Below are positions 27,254 through 35,355 of a stretch of 64,000 nucleotides of DNA, piece after piece. This DNA comes from Bog-473 sp963754445 (GTDB lineage Bacteria; Actinomycetota; Acidimicrobiia; Acidimicrobiales; RAAP-2): NCBI GenBank assembly GCA_963754445.1, contig CAVWFT010000001.1:1736001-1800000 (forward strand). The letters are read 5' to 3'. The position numbers and the translations under genes were made by a program. How positions within the stretch are numbered: position 1 is the first letter of the stretch; every line of letters begins with the position of its first letter. The notes below the pieces were generated by a model that saw only the letters and a program-made list of their open reading frames with translations, did not search any database and was not told the origin of the DNA.

Positions 27254-28558
27254 CTAACGAGGTAACTGCAATGGATGGGTGATGTCGAGATAGATGCCGG
27301 CGAAGACGAAGAAGGCCAGGAAGGCGATGAACAGTGCGGCGACGGGGAACAGCTTGGTGATGTCGGCCCGGTAGTAGGCCCGGCCCTTCTTCGTCCGCAC
27401 CCACTCGTACGCGGCGATGGCCACGTGCCCGCCGTCGAGGGGGATCATGGGCAACATGTTCAGCAGCGCGAACACGACATTGATGGAGATCAACAGCACC
27501 AGGACCGAGGCCAGCCCGTCCTGCTCGGCCTGGGCACCGAGATGGGTGATGCCGACGATGGAGACGGGGCGCGGTGCTGATCCCGGGTCGTCGGCGGCCG
27601 AGGTGGCCGCCTTGGAGTTCGTCACCTGCTGGACGACCGACGACACCCCGTGCGGTGAGAAGGTCTGGCCGATCCCGGCGACCTCGGCCGCAGTGATCTG
27701 CCACATGTCGTCGAGCGCCTTCCAGGGCGACGAGAGGAGACTGACCGACTGCGGCGCCGAATCGATCTGCACGCCGAGATAGCCCCGGTCCTTGAGCTTC
27801 TGCCCCTGGACCGTGATCCCCTTGCCACTTCGCGGCGTCGCCTCGAGGTGGATCAGTTTGCCGTCGCGCTCGACGCCGAGCTCGACCGACTTTCCTGTCG
27901 ACCGACCGATGATGTCCTCCATCGAATTCGGATTGGTGAAGCTCTTGCCATTGATGGAGACGATGGTGTCGCCCGTCTTGAGCCCGGCCAGCTGAGCCGG
28001 TGTCTGCGCGACGCCCGACCACCGCTCGAGCGCAGCCACGCTGTAATTGTTCGACCCCACACCGAAGGTGAGGACGAGCACCAACGCAAGGACGAACGCG
28101 ATCAGCAGGTGCATGACCGATCCCGCCGATGCCACGATGATCCTCTGGTGGAAGGGTTGCTGCCGATAGGCCCGAGGCTCGTCCTCTTCCGCCACCTCTT
28201 CGGTCGAGGTGAAGCCCACGATCCGCACGTAGCCGCCGGCGGGAATCGCCTTGACCCCGTACTCCGTCTCCCCGCGCCGGACGGACCACAGCCGCGGGCC
28301 GAAGCCCACGAAGTACTCGGTCACCTTCATGCCGGCCCGCTTCGCGGTCACGAAATGGCCGAGCTCGTGCAACATGACGATGACGATCAGGATGGCGATG
28401 AAGAGGAGCAGATCGCCCCAGCCCAAGAAGATGAAGGCAGCCGTGATGAAGACGAGGGCGACGAGCAGCTGCAGGACGCGGCTCACGTCCCCCGACCGCT
28501 GGGGCTCGGGTGGGAGGGGGGTGAGATCCGCCGGTGCGTCCTTCTCGGTCAGGGTCAT
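27254..28558 (-). CDS. rseP: Site-2 intramembrane zinc metalloprotease (RseP/Rip1-like)
   Basis: A 434-residue membrane protein. Zinc motif HELGH at residues 64-68 lies in the first helices, with GFGPRLWS and GVKAIPAGGYVRI nearby. A PDZ domain occupies residues about 150-235 (GLKTGDTIVSINGKSF), and the second catalytic motif MIPLDGGH is near the C-terminus. It cleaves membrane segments of anti-sigma factors and similar targets. I chose ATG 28558 after a GGGGG stretch; a longer in-frame reading would overlap dxr. The N-terminal 25 residues are a soluble extension. Confidence 0.92.
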   Translation of the reverse strand: MTLTEKDAPADLTPLPPEPQRSGDVSRVLQLLVALVFITAAFIFLGWGDLLLFIAILIVIVMLHELGHFVTAKRAGMKVTEYFVGFGPRLWSVRRGETEYGVKAIPAGGYVRIVGFTSTEEVAEEDEPRAYRQQPFHQRIIVASAGSVMHLLIAFVLALVLVLTFGVGSNNYSVAALERWSGVAQTPAQLAGLKTGDTIVSINGKSFTNPNSMEDIIGRSTGKSVELGVERDGKLIHLEATPRSGKGITVQGQKLKDRGYLGVQIDSAPQSVSLLSSPWKALDDMWQITAAEVAGIGQTFSPHGVSSVVQQVTNSKAATSAADDPGSAPRPVSIVGITHLGAQAEQDGLASVLVLLISINVVFALLNMLPMIPLDGGHVAIAAYEWVRTKKGRAYYRADITKLFPVAALFIAFLAFFVFAGIYLDITHPLQLPR

Positions 28559-28571
28559 CGCGCCCCCAACG

Positions 28572-29741
28572 CTACCGGGCGGGGTCGCTGCCCGAACGTC
28601 GCCCGAGGACCTCACGCGCACGGGCCCGAGCCTCGGCATCGGCGGCCAGGACGGACTCGACCTGGTCAACCCTGTCGTCCGTCCAGGACTCGAGCGCTTC
28701 GGCGACGACTGCTGCAATGCCCGTCCATGACAACGCACCATCAAGAAATGCCTCGACGGCGACTTCGTTGGCCGCGCTCAGCCACGCGGGTGCCGAGCCG
28801 CCCTGGCGCCCCGCCGCGTAGGCCAGGTCGATACAGGGAAAGACGGAACGGTTCGGTGGCTCGAACGTGAGGGTGCGCGCGTCGGACCAGTCGAGCGCGC
28901 CGTAAGGGATGGCCGCCCGATCCGGCCAGCACAGGGCGTAGCCGATGCAGAGTCGCATGTCCGGACTGGCCAGCTGGGCCACCGTCGAACCGTCGCGCAA
29001 TTCCACCATCGAATGGATGACCGACTGCGGGTGGACGACGATGTCGATCCGGTCGTAGTCCACACCGAAGAGTTCGTGCGCTTCGATCACCTCGAGGCCC
29101 TTGTTCATGAGGGTCGACGAATCCACGGTGATCTTCGGGCCCATCGACCACGTGGGATGGGCGAGCGCATCGGCCACCGTGATGCCGCCCAGCCGCTCCT
29201 CCGGCCAGTCACGAAAGGGCCCGCCCGACGCGGTGAGGAGCAGCCGCGCCACGGCGGCCGTGCCGTCGACCGAGTGGAGGCATTGGTGGAGCGCACAGTG
29301 CTCGGAATCGACCGGCACGATCTCGGCCCCGGGCGTCGCCCGGGCCTTCTGCACGACCGGGGCACCCGCGATCAACGATTCCTTGTTGGCCAGGGCCAGT
29401 CGCTTCCCCGCCTCGAGGGCGGCAAGGGTGACCGGCAACCCGGCGAAGCCCACGACTCCGTTGAGCACGACGTCAGCCGTGCGCGACGCCTGCGCCATGC
29501 CCTCCGTGCCGACGAGGACCTCGGTCCCCTCGGGCACACCGTCTCGCACCGTGGTGTAGAGGTCGGGGTCGCCGATGACGACCACCTCGGGCCGGAACTC
29601 CTGGGCCTGCGCCACCAGCACGTCGGCCGAATGCAACACGGCCAGGGCTTGGACCCGAAAGCGCGCCCGTTCGCGGCGGATGACGTCGAGAGCCTGCGTG
29701 CCGATCGAACCTGACGAGCCCATCAGGCTGACGGAACGCAT
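28572..29741 (-). CDS. dxr: 1-deoxy-D-xylulose-5-phosphate reductoisomerase
   Basis: A 389-residue protein. NADPH site LMGSSGSIGTQALDVI, ALANKESLIAGAPVV, metal/substrate residues VPVDSEHCALHQCL and SASGG-like LTASGGPFRDW, HPTWSMGPKITVDSSTLMNKGLEVIEAH. It commits carbon to the MEP pathway. ATG 29741 is 4 bases after the cdsA stop, so it is co-translated. Confidence 0.95.
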   Translation of the reverse strand: MRSVSLMGSSGSIGTQALDVIRRERARFRVQALAVLHSADVLVAQAQEFRPEVVVIGDPDLYTTVRDGVPEGTEVLVGTEGMAQASRTADVVLNGVVGFAGLPVTLAALEAGKRLALANKESLIAGAPVVQKARATPGAEIVPVDSEHCALHQCLHSVDGTAAVARLLLTASGGPFRDWPEERLGGITVADALAHPTWSMGPKITVDSSTLMNKGLEVIEAHELFGVDYDRIDIVVHPQSVIHSMVELRDGSTVAQLASPDMRLCIGYALCWPDRAAIPYGALDWSDARTLTFEPPNRSVFPCIDLAYAAGRQGGSAPAWLSAANEVAVEAFLDGALSWTGIAAVVAEALESWTDDRVDQVESVLAADAEARARAREVLGRRSGSDPAR

Positions 29742-29745
29742 CAGG

Positions 29746-31263
29746 TCACCCGAGGTGCAGCGCTTTGACGACGAAGTACGTCGCCGGGAGGACGAAGAGC
29801 AGGCCATCCATCCGGTCCAGGATGCCGCCGTGTCCGGGCAGCAGCCGGCCCATGTCCTTGATGCCGAGCTGCCGCTTGATCATCGACTGGCTGAGGTCAC
29901 CCAACGGGGCGACGACGGCGACCACGATCCCGAAGATCAGCGCCTTGCCCACCGTCCAGGGATGGATGAAGTGGACGATGATGACCGAGACCAAGATCGC
30001 CGCCACCCCACCGCCGATCAGACCCTCCCAGCTCTTGTTCGGACTCACGGTCGGGGCCAGCGGATGGCGACCCATGGCGGAGCCGATCAACAAGGAGGCG
30101 ACGTCGTCGGTGACGGTCACGATGATGGCGGCCAACAAGAAGGCGATCCCATGCCTATCGGGGAACAGCGTCGGGTTGAGCAGGAGCGCGGCGAAGGAGC
30201 CGAACGCGCCGACCCAGACGAAGACGAAGACGGTGGAGGTCAGCCCCGCCACCGGATCGGCCGCCGGTTCGACCCGGGCCAGGTACCAGGCGAAGGACCC
30301 CGCCACGACCAGCACCAGGACGAGTGGCAGCGCGGCCACGCCCTTGTTGTAGGTCTCGACCGAGAGTGAGAGGCAGGCCACGAGACCGAGAAGCGTGGCC
30401 GGGTGGTAGTGGGCCCGGCGGAAGGCCGCATACGCCTCCGCCGCCGCCAGCAACAGCACGATGGTCACGATCACCATCGCGGCCACGGTGCCGAGCGAGA
30501 AGCAGACGAGGGCGGCGATGCCGAAGATCACACCGGTGCCGATGGCGACCCGCATGTCGCGCCCGTCGGTCCCGGCCGTGCTCACGTTTCCCGTCCGCGA
30601 TGTGGTGGCGACCCGTGAGGTCCGCGGTGCCCGCGTCTTCTGCTCGGGCGGGCTCGGCGGGCTCAAGCGGGAGGCGGCCGCACTCGAGGCGACGGGAGCG
30701 GCCCCGGTCACCGGCGAGGGAATGCGCGCCGCGACCTCGACCGGCTCGAACGCCGGCTCGAGGATCAGCTCCTCCTCGACGACCACCACGGGCTCCGCCG
30801 GCTCGGACCCCGGCTCGGGCGGAATCACCAGTGTGTCGTCGGACTCGAAGTGCCACGGCGCCCGCTCGTCGTCGTTCTCCCCGAGGAGTGCGCCCACCGC
30901 CGGGAGGTCTTCGGAGAGCATGGAGGGCTCGAAGATCTCCTCCTGGGCCTCCCAGTCCGTCTCCTCCTCGCGCCAGGTCGGCGGAGCGACCGACTGTTCG
31001 TCGCCCGTGCTGCGGTCGAGGATCGCCGGCACCTGGCCCGTCGGTGCGTCGTTCCAGTGCGGCAGGTCGGGGTGTTCCTCGACCACCGGTCCGGTGGCGT
31101 CACGGACGCTGTCGCCGGCGGGCTCGGCGCCGATGATGCGCACCCGGCCCGAGTGATAGCTCGGCGGGTCCTCGTCCGACCCTGCGCTCTGCTCGCCTTC
31201 GGGGTCCCCCAACCCGGGGAGGAAGGACTGGAGTTCCTGGTCGTCGTTGGTGTCGTCGGGCAT
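29746..31263 (-). CDS. cdsA: Phosphatidate cytidylyltransferase with a long acidic N-terminal extension
   Basis: A 505-residue protein. The C-terminal ~270 residues are a normal CdsA: about eight membrane helices and the signature SPNKSWEGLIGGGVAA...APLGDLSQSMIKRQLGIKDMG...LPGHGGILDRMDGLL. It makes CDP-diacylglycerol for phospholipids. The first ~230 residues are hydrophilic, rich in Asp/Glu/Pro/Ser and poorly ordered, with no recognised domain. The first ATG is 2 bases before the frr end, giving the whole length in one open frame. Confidence 0.93.
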   Translation of the reverse strand: MPDDTNDDQELQSFLPGLGDPEGEQSAGSDEDPPSYHSGRVRIIGAEPAGDSVRDATGPVVEEHPDLPHWNDAPTGQVPAILDRSTGDEQSVAPPTWREEETDWEAQEEIFEPSMLSEDLPAVGALLGENDDERAPWHFESDDTLVIPPEPGSEPAEPVVVVEEELILEPAFEPVEVAARIPSPVTGAAPVASSAAASRLSPPSPPEQKTRAPRTSRVATTSRTGNVSTAGTDGRDMRVAIGTGVIFGIAALVCFSLGTVAAMVIVTIVLLLAAAEAYAAFRRAHYHPATLLGLVACLSLSVETYNKGVAALPLVLVLVVAGSFAWYLARVEPAADPVAGLTSTVFVFVWVGAFGSFAALLLNPTLFPDRHGIAFLLAAIIVTVTDDVASLLIGSAMGRHPLAPTVSPNKSWEGLIGGGVAAILVSVIIVHFIHPWTVGKALIFGIVVAVVAPLGDLSQSMIKRQLGIKDMGRLLPGHGGILDRMDGLLFVLPATYFVVKALHLG

Positions 31264-31265
31264 GA

Positions 31266-31835
31266 TCAGACCTGCAGCAGCTCTTGTTCTTTGTTGGCGA
31301 GCAACTGGTCGATGACCGCCACCTGCTCCTGAGTGATCTTCTCGAGCTCCTTCTCGACCCGCTCGAGCTCATCGGTCGAGAGGTCGCCGTCCTTTTGCAT
31401 CGCCTCGAGATCATGTCGGCCGGCACGGCGCAGGTTGCGGATGGCCACCCGGCCCTCCTCCGCCTTGTGCCGTACGACCTTGACCATCTCCTTGCGGCGC
31501 TCCTCGGTGAGGGGCGGGAAGGCGAGCCGGATGACGGTACCGTCGTTGGCCGGGTTGATCCCGAGATCGGACGTCATGATCGCCTTCTCGATGGCCCCGA
31601 GCGACCCCTTGTCGTAAGGCGAGACCACCAGCAACATGGCGTCGGGAACGCTGAAGCCGGCCAGCTGCCTGAGCGGGGTGGGCGTGCCGTAGTAGTCGAC
31701 CATCAGCGACTCGACCAGCGCGGACGAGGCCCGGCCGGTGCGGACGTTGCTCATGTCGTGGCGCACGTGATCGATGGCTTTGACCATCTTCTCCTTCGTG
31801 TCGTCCCTGACCAGGCCTGCGAGGTCCTCGTCCAT
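31266..31835 (-). CDS. frr: Ribosome recycling factor
   Basis: A 189-residue protein: HVRHDMSNVRTGRASSALVESLMVDYYGTPTPL, GINPANDGTVIRLAFPPLTEERRKEMVK, and an L-shaped three-helix C-terminus. With EF-G it splits post-termination ribosomes. ATG 31835 overlaps the pyrH stop by one base (TGATG); a TTG one codon upstream is the alternative. Confidence 0.96.
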   Translation of the reverse strand: MDEDLAGLVRDDTKEKMVKAIDHVRHDMSNVRTGRASSALVESLMVDYYGTPTPLRQLAGFSVPDAMLLVVSPYDKGSLGAIEKAIMTSDLGINPANDGTVIRLAFPPLTEERRKEMVKVVRHKAEEGRVAIRNLRRAGRHDLEAMQKDGDLSTDELERVEKELEKITQEQVAVIDQLLANKEQELLQV

Positions 31836-32554
31836 CAATGGACCAGCGTACCGATCTGTTCGCCGCTGAGCGCACGAGGGATGTTCCCCGGGATCATGAG
31901 GTCGAAGACGCGGATCGGCAGATTGTTGTCCTTGCAGAAGGTGATCGCCGTGAGATCCATCACCCTGAGATCCTTGCTGATCACGTCCATGAAGGAGATC
32001 TCCTCGTAGCGGGTGGCCGTCGGGTCCAGTTTGGGATCGGCGCTGTAGACCCCGTCGACACCCGAATGGGTGCCCTTGCAGACGAGTTCGGCCCCGATCT
32101 CGGCCGCCCTGAGGGCGGCCGGCGTGTCGGTCGTGAAGAACGGGTTCCCCATGCCGGCGGCGAAGATGACGATCCGACCCTTCTCCAGATGGCGGATGGC
32201 CCGCCGCCGGATGTAGGGCTCGGCCACCTCCTGCATGTTCAGTGCGCTGAGGACCCGGGTGGGCTGGTCATGGTGTTCGAGCGCGTCCTGGAGGGCCAAC
32301 GCGTTGATCACCGTGCCGAGCATGCCCATGGTGTCCGAGGTGGCCCGTTCCATGCCCCCGCTCTCGCCCGTGGTACCCCGCCAGATGTTGCCTCCACCCA
32401 CGACGACAGCGAGCTCGAGCCCGCCACCGTCCATGGCGCGGGCCATCTCATGGGCCATGCGCTCGACGGTGGCGGCATCAATGGTCTCGTCCGATGCCGC
32501 GGAGGCCAGGGCCTCCCCCGACATCTTGAGGACAATCCGGCGCGGTTCTCCCAC
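31835..32554 (-). CDS. pyrH: UMP kinase
   Basis: A 239-residue amino-acid-kinase-fold protein: RIVLKMSGEAL, VVGGGNIWRG, ERATSDTMGMLGTVINALAL, FAAGMGNPFFTTDTPAALRA, and DGVYSADPK. It phosphorylates UMP and is usually GTP-activated and UTP-inhibited. GTG 32554 gives the family length; there is no ATG nearby. It lies 11 bases downstream of tsf in the conserved rpsB-tsf-pyrH-frr order. Confidence 0.95.
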   Translation of the reverse strand: MGEPRRIVLKMSGEALASAASDETIDAATVERMAHEMARAMDGGGLELAVVVGGGNIWRGTTGESGGMERATSDTMGMLGTVINALALQDALEHHDQPTRVLSALNMQEVAEPYIRRRAIRHLEKGRIVIFAAGMGNPFFTTDTPAALRAAEIGAELVCKGTHSGVDGVYSADPKLDPTATRYEEISFMDVISKDLRVMDLTAITFCKDNNLPIRVFDLMIPGNIPRALSGEQIGTLVH

Positions 32555-32565
32555 GGTATGTGTGG

Positions 32566-33360
32566 TCAGGCGCCGATCACGACCTGCGCGAACGCCACGA
32601 CGCTGGCAGAACCGAGCAGGGCGGCGATGGTCTGCTTCTCGTCCCGGGCATAGGCCTGGTCGAGCAGCACACGCTCCTTGAACCAACCGTTCATCCGGCC
32701 GTCGACGATCTTGTCGAGGGCCGCCTCGGGCTTGCCCTCGTTGCGGGAGATCTCGAGCACGGTGGCTCGCTCGGCGTCGATGTCGGCCTGGGGAACTTCC
32801 TCGCGGCTGAGGTAGGTCGGCTTGGCGAACGCGATGTGCACGGCGATGTCGTGGGCCAGCTCCTCGGAGCCACCCTCGAGCACGATGGCGACCGCGTTGA
32901 CGCCCCGCCCGGCTTGCTGGTGCAGGTAGGTGTCGACGACCTGACCCGATCCGGCCACGAGTCGGCGGACCCGGCCCACCGAGATGTTCTCCTTGAGGGT
33001 GGTGCGCAGGCGCTCGATCTCGGCGTCCAGCTCGCTCACGGCCTCCTCGCCCTTCGAGGCCACCAGGGCGGCCAGCTCGTCGGCCAGGGCCACGAACTCG
33101 TCGGACTTGGCCACGAAGTCGGTCTCGCAGCGCAGTTCGACCACGGCAGCGGCGTCACCGGAACGCACCGCCGCCACGGCACCCTCCGACGCTTCGCGGT
33201 CGGACCGCTTGGCTGCGCCGGCCAGACCCTTGAGCCGCAGGATTTGTGCCGCTTCCCCCAAGTCGCCGTTGGCCTCCTCGAGGGCATTCTTGCAGTCGAG
33301 CATCCCGGCGCCCGTCATCTGTCGCAGCGTCGCCACGTCCTTGGCGGTGTAGTTCGGCAT
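32566..33360 (-). CDS. tsf: Elongation factor Ts
   Basis: A 264-residue protein. The UBA-like start KDVATLRQMTGAGMLDCKNALEEANGD is followed by the core with VELRCETDFVAKSDEF and IAFAKPTYLSREEVP. It recharges EF-Tu with GTP. It is separated from rpsB by 3 bases. Confidence 0.96.
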   Translation of the reverse strand: MPNYTAKDVATLRQMTGAGMLDCKNALEEANGDLGEAAQILRLKGLAGAAKRSDREASEGAVAAVRSGDAAAVVELRCETDFVAKSDEFVALADELAALVASKGEEAVSELDAEIERLRTTLKENISVGRVRRLVAGSGQVVDTYLHQQAGRGVNAVAIVLEGGSEELAHDIAVHIAFAKPTYLSREEVPQADIDAERATVLEISRNEGKPEAALDKIVDGRMNGWFKERVLLDQAYARDEKQTIAALLGSASVVAFAQVVIGA

Positions 33361-33363
33361 GGT

Positions 33364-34245
33364 TCAGGCGACCTCGACGGGTTCGGCTGCGGGGGCAGGT
33401 GGCGCGGCAGGCGTGGCCGCTGCCGGAGCGGCGGCCGCAGGAGCAGCTGGAGCGGCGGCGACCGGCTCGGGGGCCGGGCGAGCCGGTGCCCGGCGGGGCC
33501 GGGGTGACGGCGAGGATCCGCCGTCTTCCTGGGGGGCGGGCGCCGACTTGCGCCGGTGCTCGGCGATGAAGCGTCCTTCGACCACGGCGTCGGCGAGGAC
33601 CCGGCACATGAGGGAGCCCGAGCGGATGGCGTCGTCGTTGCCCGGAATGACGTAGTCGATGATGTCGGGGTCACAGTTGGTGTCGACCACGGCCACGACG
33701 GGGAGGCCGAGCTTGCGGGCCTCGGTGACGGCGATGTGCTCCTTCTTCGTGTCGATGACGAAGACGGCGTTGGGCAGGCGCTCGAGGTCGGCGATACCGC
33801 CGAGGTTGCGGCTGAGCTTCTCCAGCTCCCGGGTGTGCTGGAGCGCTTCCCGCTTGGGCATGCCTTCGAAGTCGCCCGCGGCCTCCATGGTCCGGAGCTC
33901 CTGCATGCGCTTGACCCGGCCCGACACGGTGGAGAAGTTGGTCAGCATGCCGCCCAGCCAGCGCTGGTTCACGTAGGGCATGCCACAGGCTTCGGCGTAC
34001 TCGGCCACCGGGCCCTGGGTCTGCTTCTTGGTGCCGACGAACAGGACGGTGCCACCGTCGGCCACCAGTTCACGCACGAAGGTGTAGGCGGACTCGATGC
34101 CGGTGAGGGTCTTGCGCAGGTCGATGAGGTAGATCCCGTTGCGCTCGCCCAGAATGAAGCGCTTCATCTTCGGGTTCCACCGTCGCGTCTGATGGCCGAA
34201 ATGGACTCCGGCTTCCAGAAGCTGTCGCATGGAAACGACGGCCAT
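33364..34245 (-). CDS. rpsB: 30S ribosomal protein S2
   Basis: A 293-residue protein: LLEAGVHFGHQTRRWNPKMKRFILG, VNQRWLGGMLTNF, and the C-terminal VDTNCDPDIIDYVIPGNDDAIRS, then an Ala/Pro-rich tail of about 55 residues longer than in E. coli. ATG 34245 follows GGAGG by 9 bases and starts MAVVSMRQLL; a longer reading to 34344 would cover the leader hairpin. Confidence 0.96.
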   Translation of the reverse strand: MAVVSMRQLLEAGVHFGHQTRRWNPKMKRFILGERNGIYLIDLRKTLTGIESAYTFVRELVADGGTVLFVGTKKQTQGPVAEYAEACGMPYVNQRWLGGMLTNFSTVSGRVKRMQELRTMEAAGDFEGMPKREALQHTRELEKLSRNLGGIADLERLPNAVFVIDTKKEHIAVTEARKLGLPVVAVVDTNCDPDIIDYVIPGNDDAIRSGSLMCRVLADAVVEGRFIAEHRRKSAPAPQEDGGSSPSPRPRRAPARPAPEPVAAAPAAPAAAAPAAATPAAPPAPAAEPVEVA

Positions 34246-34282
34246 GATTAATTTCCTCCAGTCGGTTGCTCCCCTGGCGCAG

Positions 34283-34300
34283 CGCCGGCTCGGGCCGGCG
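34283..34300 (-). promoter_or_regulatory. GC-rich leader hairpin upstream of rpsB
   Basis: CGCCGGC and GCCGGCG form a 7-bp stem with a TCGG loop about 40 bases before the rpsB start. On the minus strand the loop reads CCGA. S2 represses its own rpsB-tsf leader in E. coli; this hairpin is in the right place but I cannot match a known motif. It could equally be a stable incidental stem in GC-rich DNA. Confidence 0.35.
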
Positions 34301-34383
34301 ACCGTGGGACGCGTCAGGTGATGTTGGTCGGTGGTGCCACCCACCGGGCGGCGGGCCGGACCAGGTTAGCCGCTCGGGTGTCC

Positions 34384-35244
34384 TTACGCCCTCGGGTGGG
34401 TCCCCTCGTACACGCTACGCAGGCGTTCCTTGCTCACATGGGTGTACAGCTGGGTCGTGGCCAGGCTCGAGTGGCCCAGCAACTCTTGGACCACCCGCAG
34501 GTCGGCCCCGCCGTCGAGGAGGTGGGTGGCGTAGGTGTGACGCAGGGCGTGGGGGTGGGTCGGGGCGCTGGCCCGGCGATCCAGGATGCGCCGCACGTCC
34601 CGGGGGCCGAGGCGGGCTCCGCGCTGGTTCACGAAGGCCGGCTCCACCGGTCCGGCCAGCTCGTCGCGCCCATGCTCGAGCCACTCCTGCAGGGCGTCGA
34701 CCGCGGTGTCGTGGATGGGGACCCGGCGTTGCTTGGATCCCTTCCCGAGCACGGTCACGGTCCGCTGGCGCAGGTCGATGTCGCCCCGGTCCAGCCCGCA
34801 GAGCTCCGAGACACGGAGCCCGGCCGCATAGAGCAGCTCGAGGACGGCCAGGTCACGCCGGTCCAGTGGCGTCTCGGCCGGGGCGTCGAGCAGCGAGGAC
34901 ACCTCGCCGCCCGAGAGCACCCGGGGGAGGCGGCCCCCGCCCGAGGGCGCCCGCAGGGAGCGGGCCGGGTCGGCATCGAGGCGACCCTGCCGGAATTGCC
35001 AGGAGAAGTAGGAGCGCAGCGCAGCCGCCTTGCGGGCAATCGTGGCCCGGGCCAGCCGGCGCGTCCCGAGGGAAGCGAGATAGCGCCGCAGGTGCATGCG
35101 CTCGACGCCGGCGGGCCCGTCGACGTCGAGCCGGGACATGAACTCGGCGAAGGCCTCGATGTCGCTGACATACGCCTTGCGCGTGGCGGCGGCCCGCCCG
35201 CCCAGCCAGGCCTCGAAGCCCGCGACGTCCCAGTCCAGCGCCAT
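34384..35244 (-). CDS. xerC: Tyrosine recombinase XerC
   Basis: A 286-residue protein. An N-terminal SAM-like core-binding domain is followed by the catalytic set: AAGLRVSEL (Arg), GKGSKQRRVP (Lys), HALRHTYATHLL (His, Arg), LGHSSLATTQLYTHV (His and the nucleophile Tyr). It resolves chromosome dimers at dif with XerD. TACGGT lies exactly 6 bases before ATG 35244, a leaderless-type promoter. It is divergent from the solute-binding protein gene. Confidence 0.92.
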   Translation of the reverse strand: MALDWDVAGFEAWLGGRAAATRKAYVSDIEAFAEFMSRLDVDGPAGVERMHLRRYLASLGTRRLARATIARKAAALRSYFSWQFRQGRLDADPARSLRAPSGGGRLPRVLSGGEVSSLLDAPAETPLDRRDLAVLELLYAAGLRVSELCGLDRGDIDLRQRTVTVLGKGSKQRRVPIHDTAVDALQEWLEHGRDELAGPVEPAFVNQRGARLGPRDVRRILDRRASAPTHPHALRHTYATHLLDGGADLRVVQELLGHSSLATTQLYTHVSKERLRSVYEGTHPRA

Positions 35245-35355
35245 GGAGCCACCGTACTGCCCCCATGCCGATCACCCCGGGCACTAACGTCCTCTGAGAA
35301 CCGACGGGGGGTCCGCTGGGTTCGCAACTGCAGTTTTGGGGAAATGGAGGACTCG

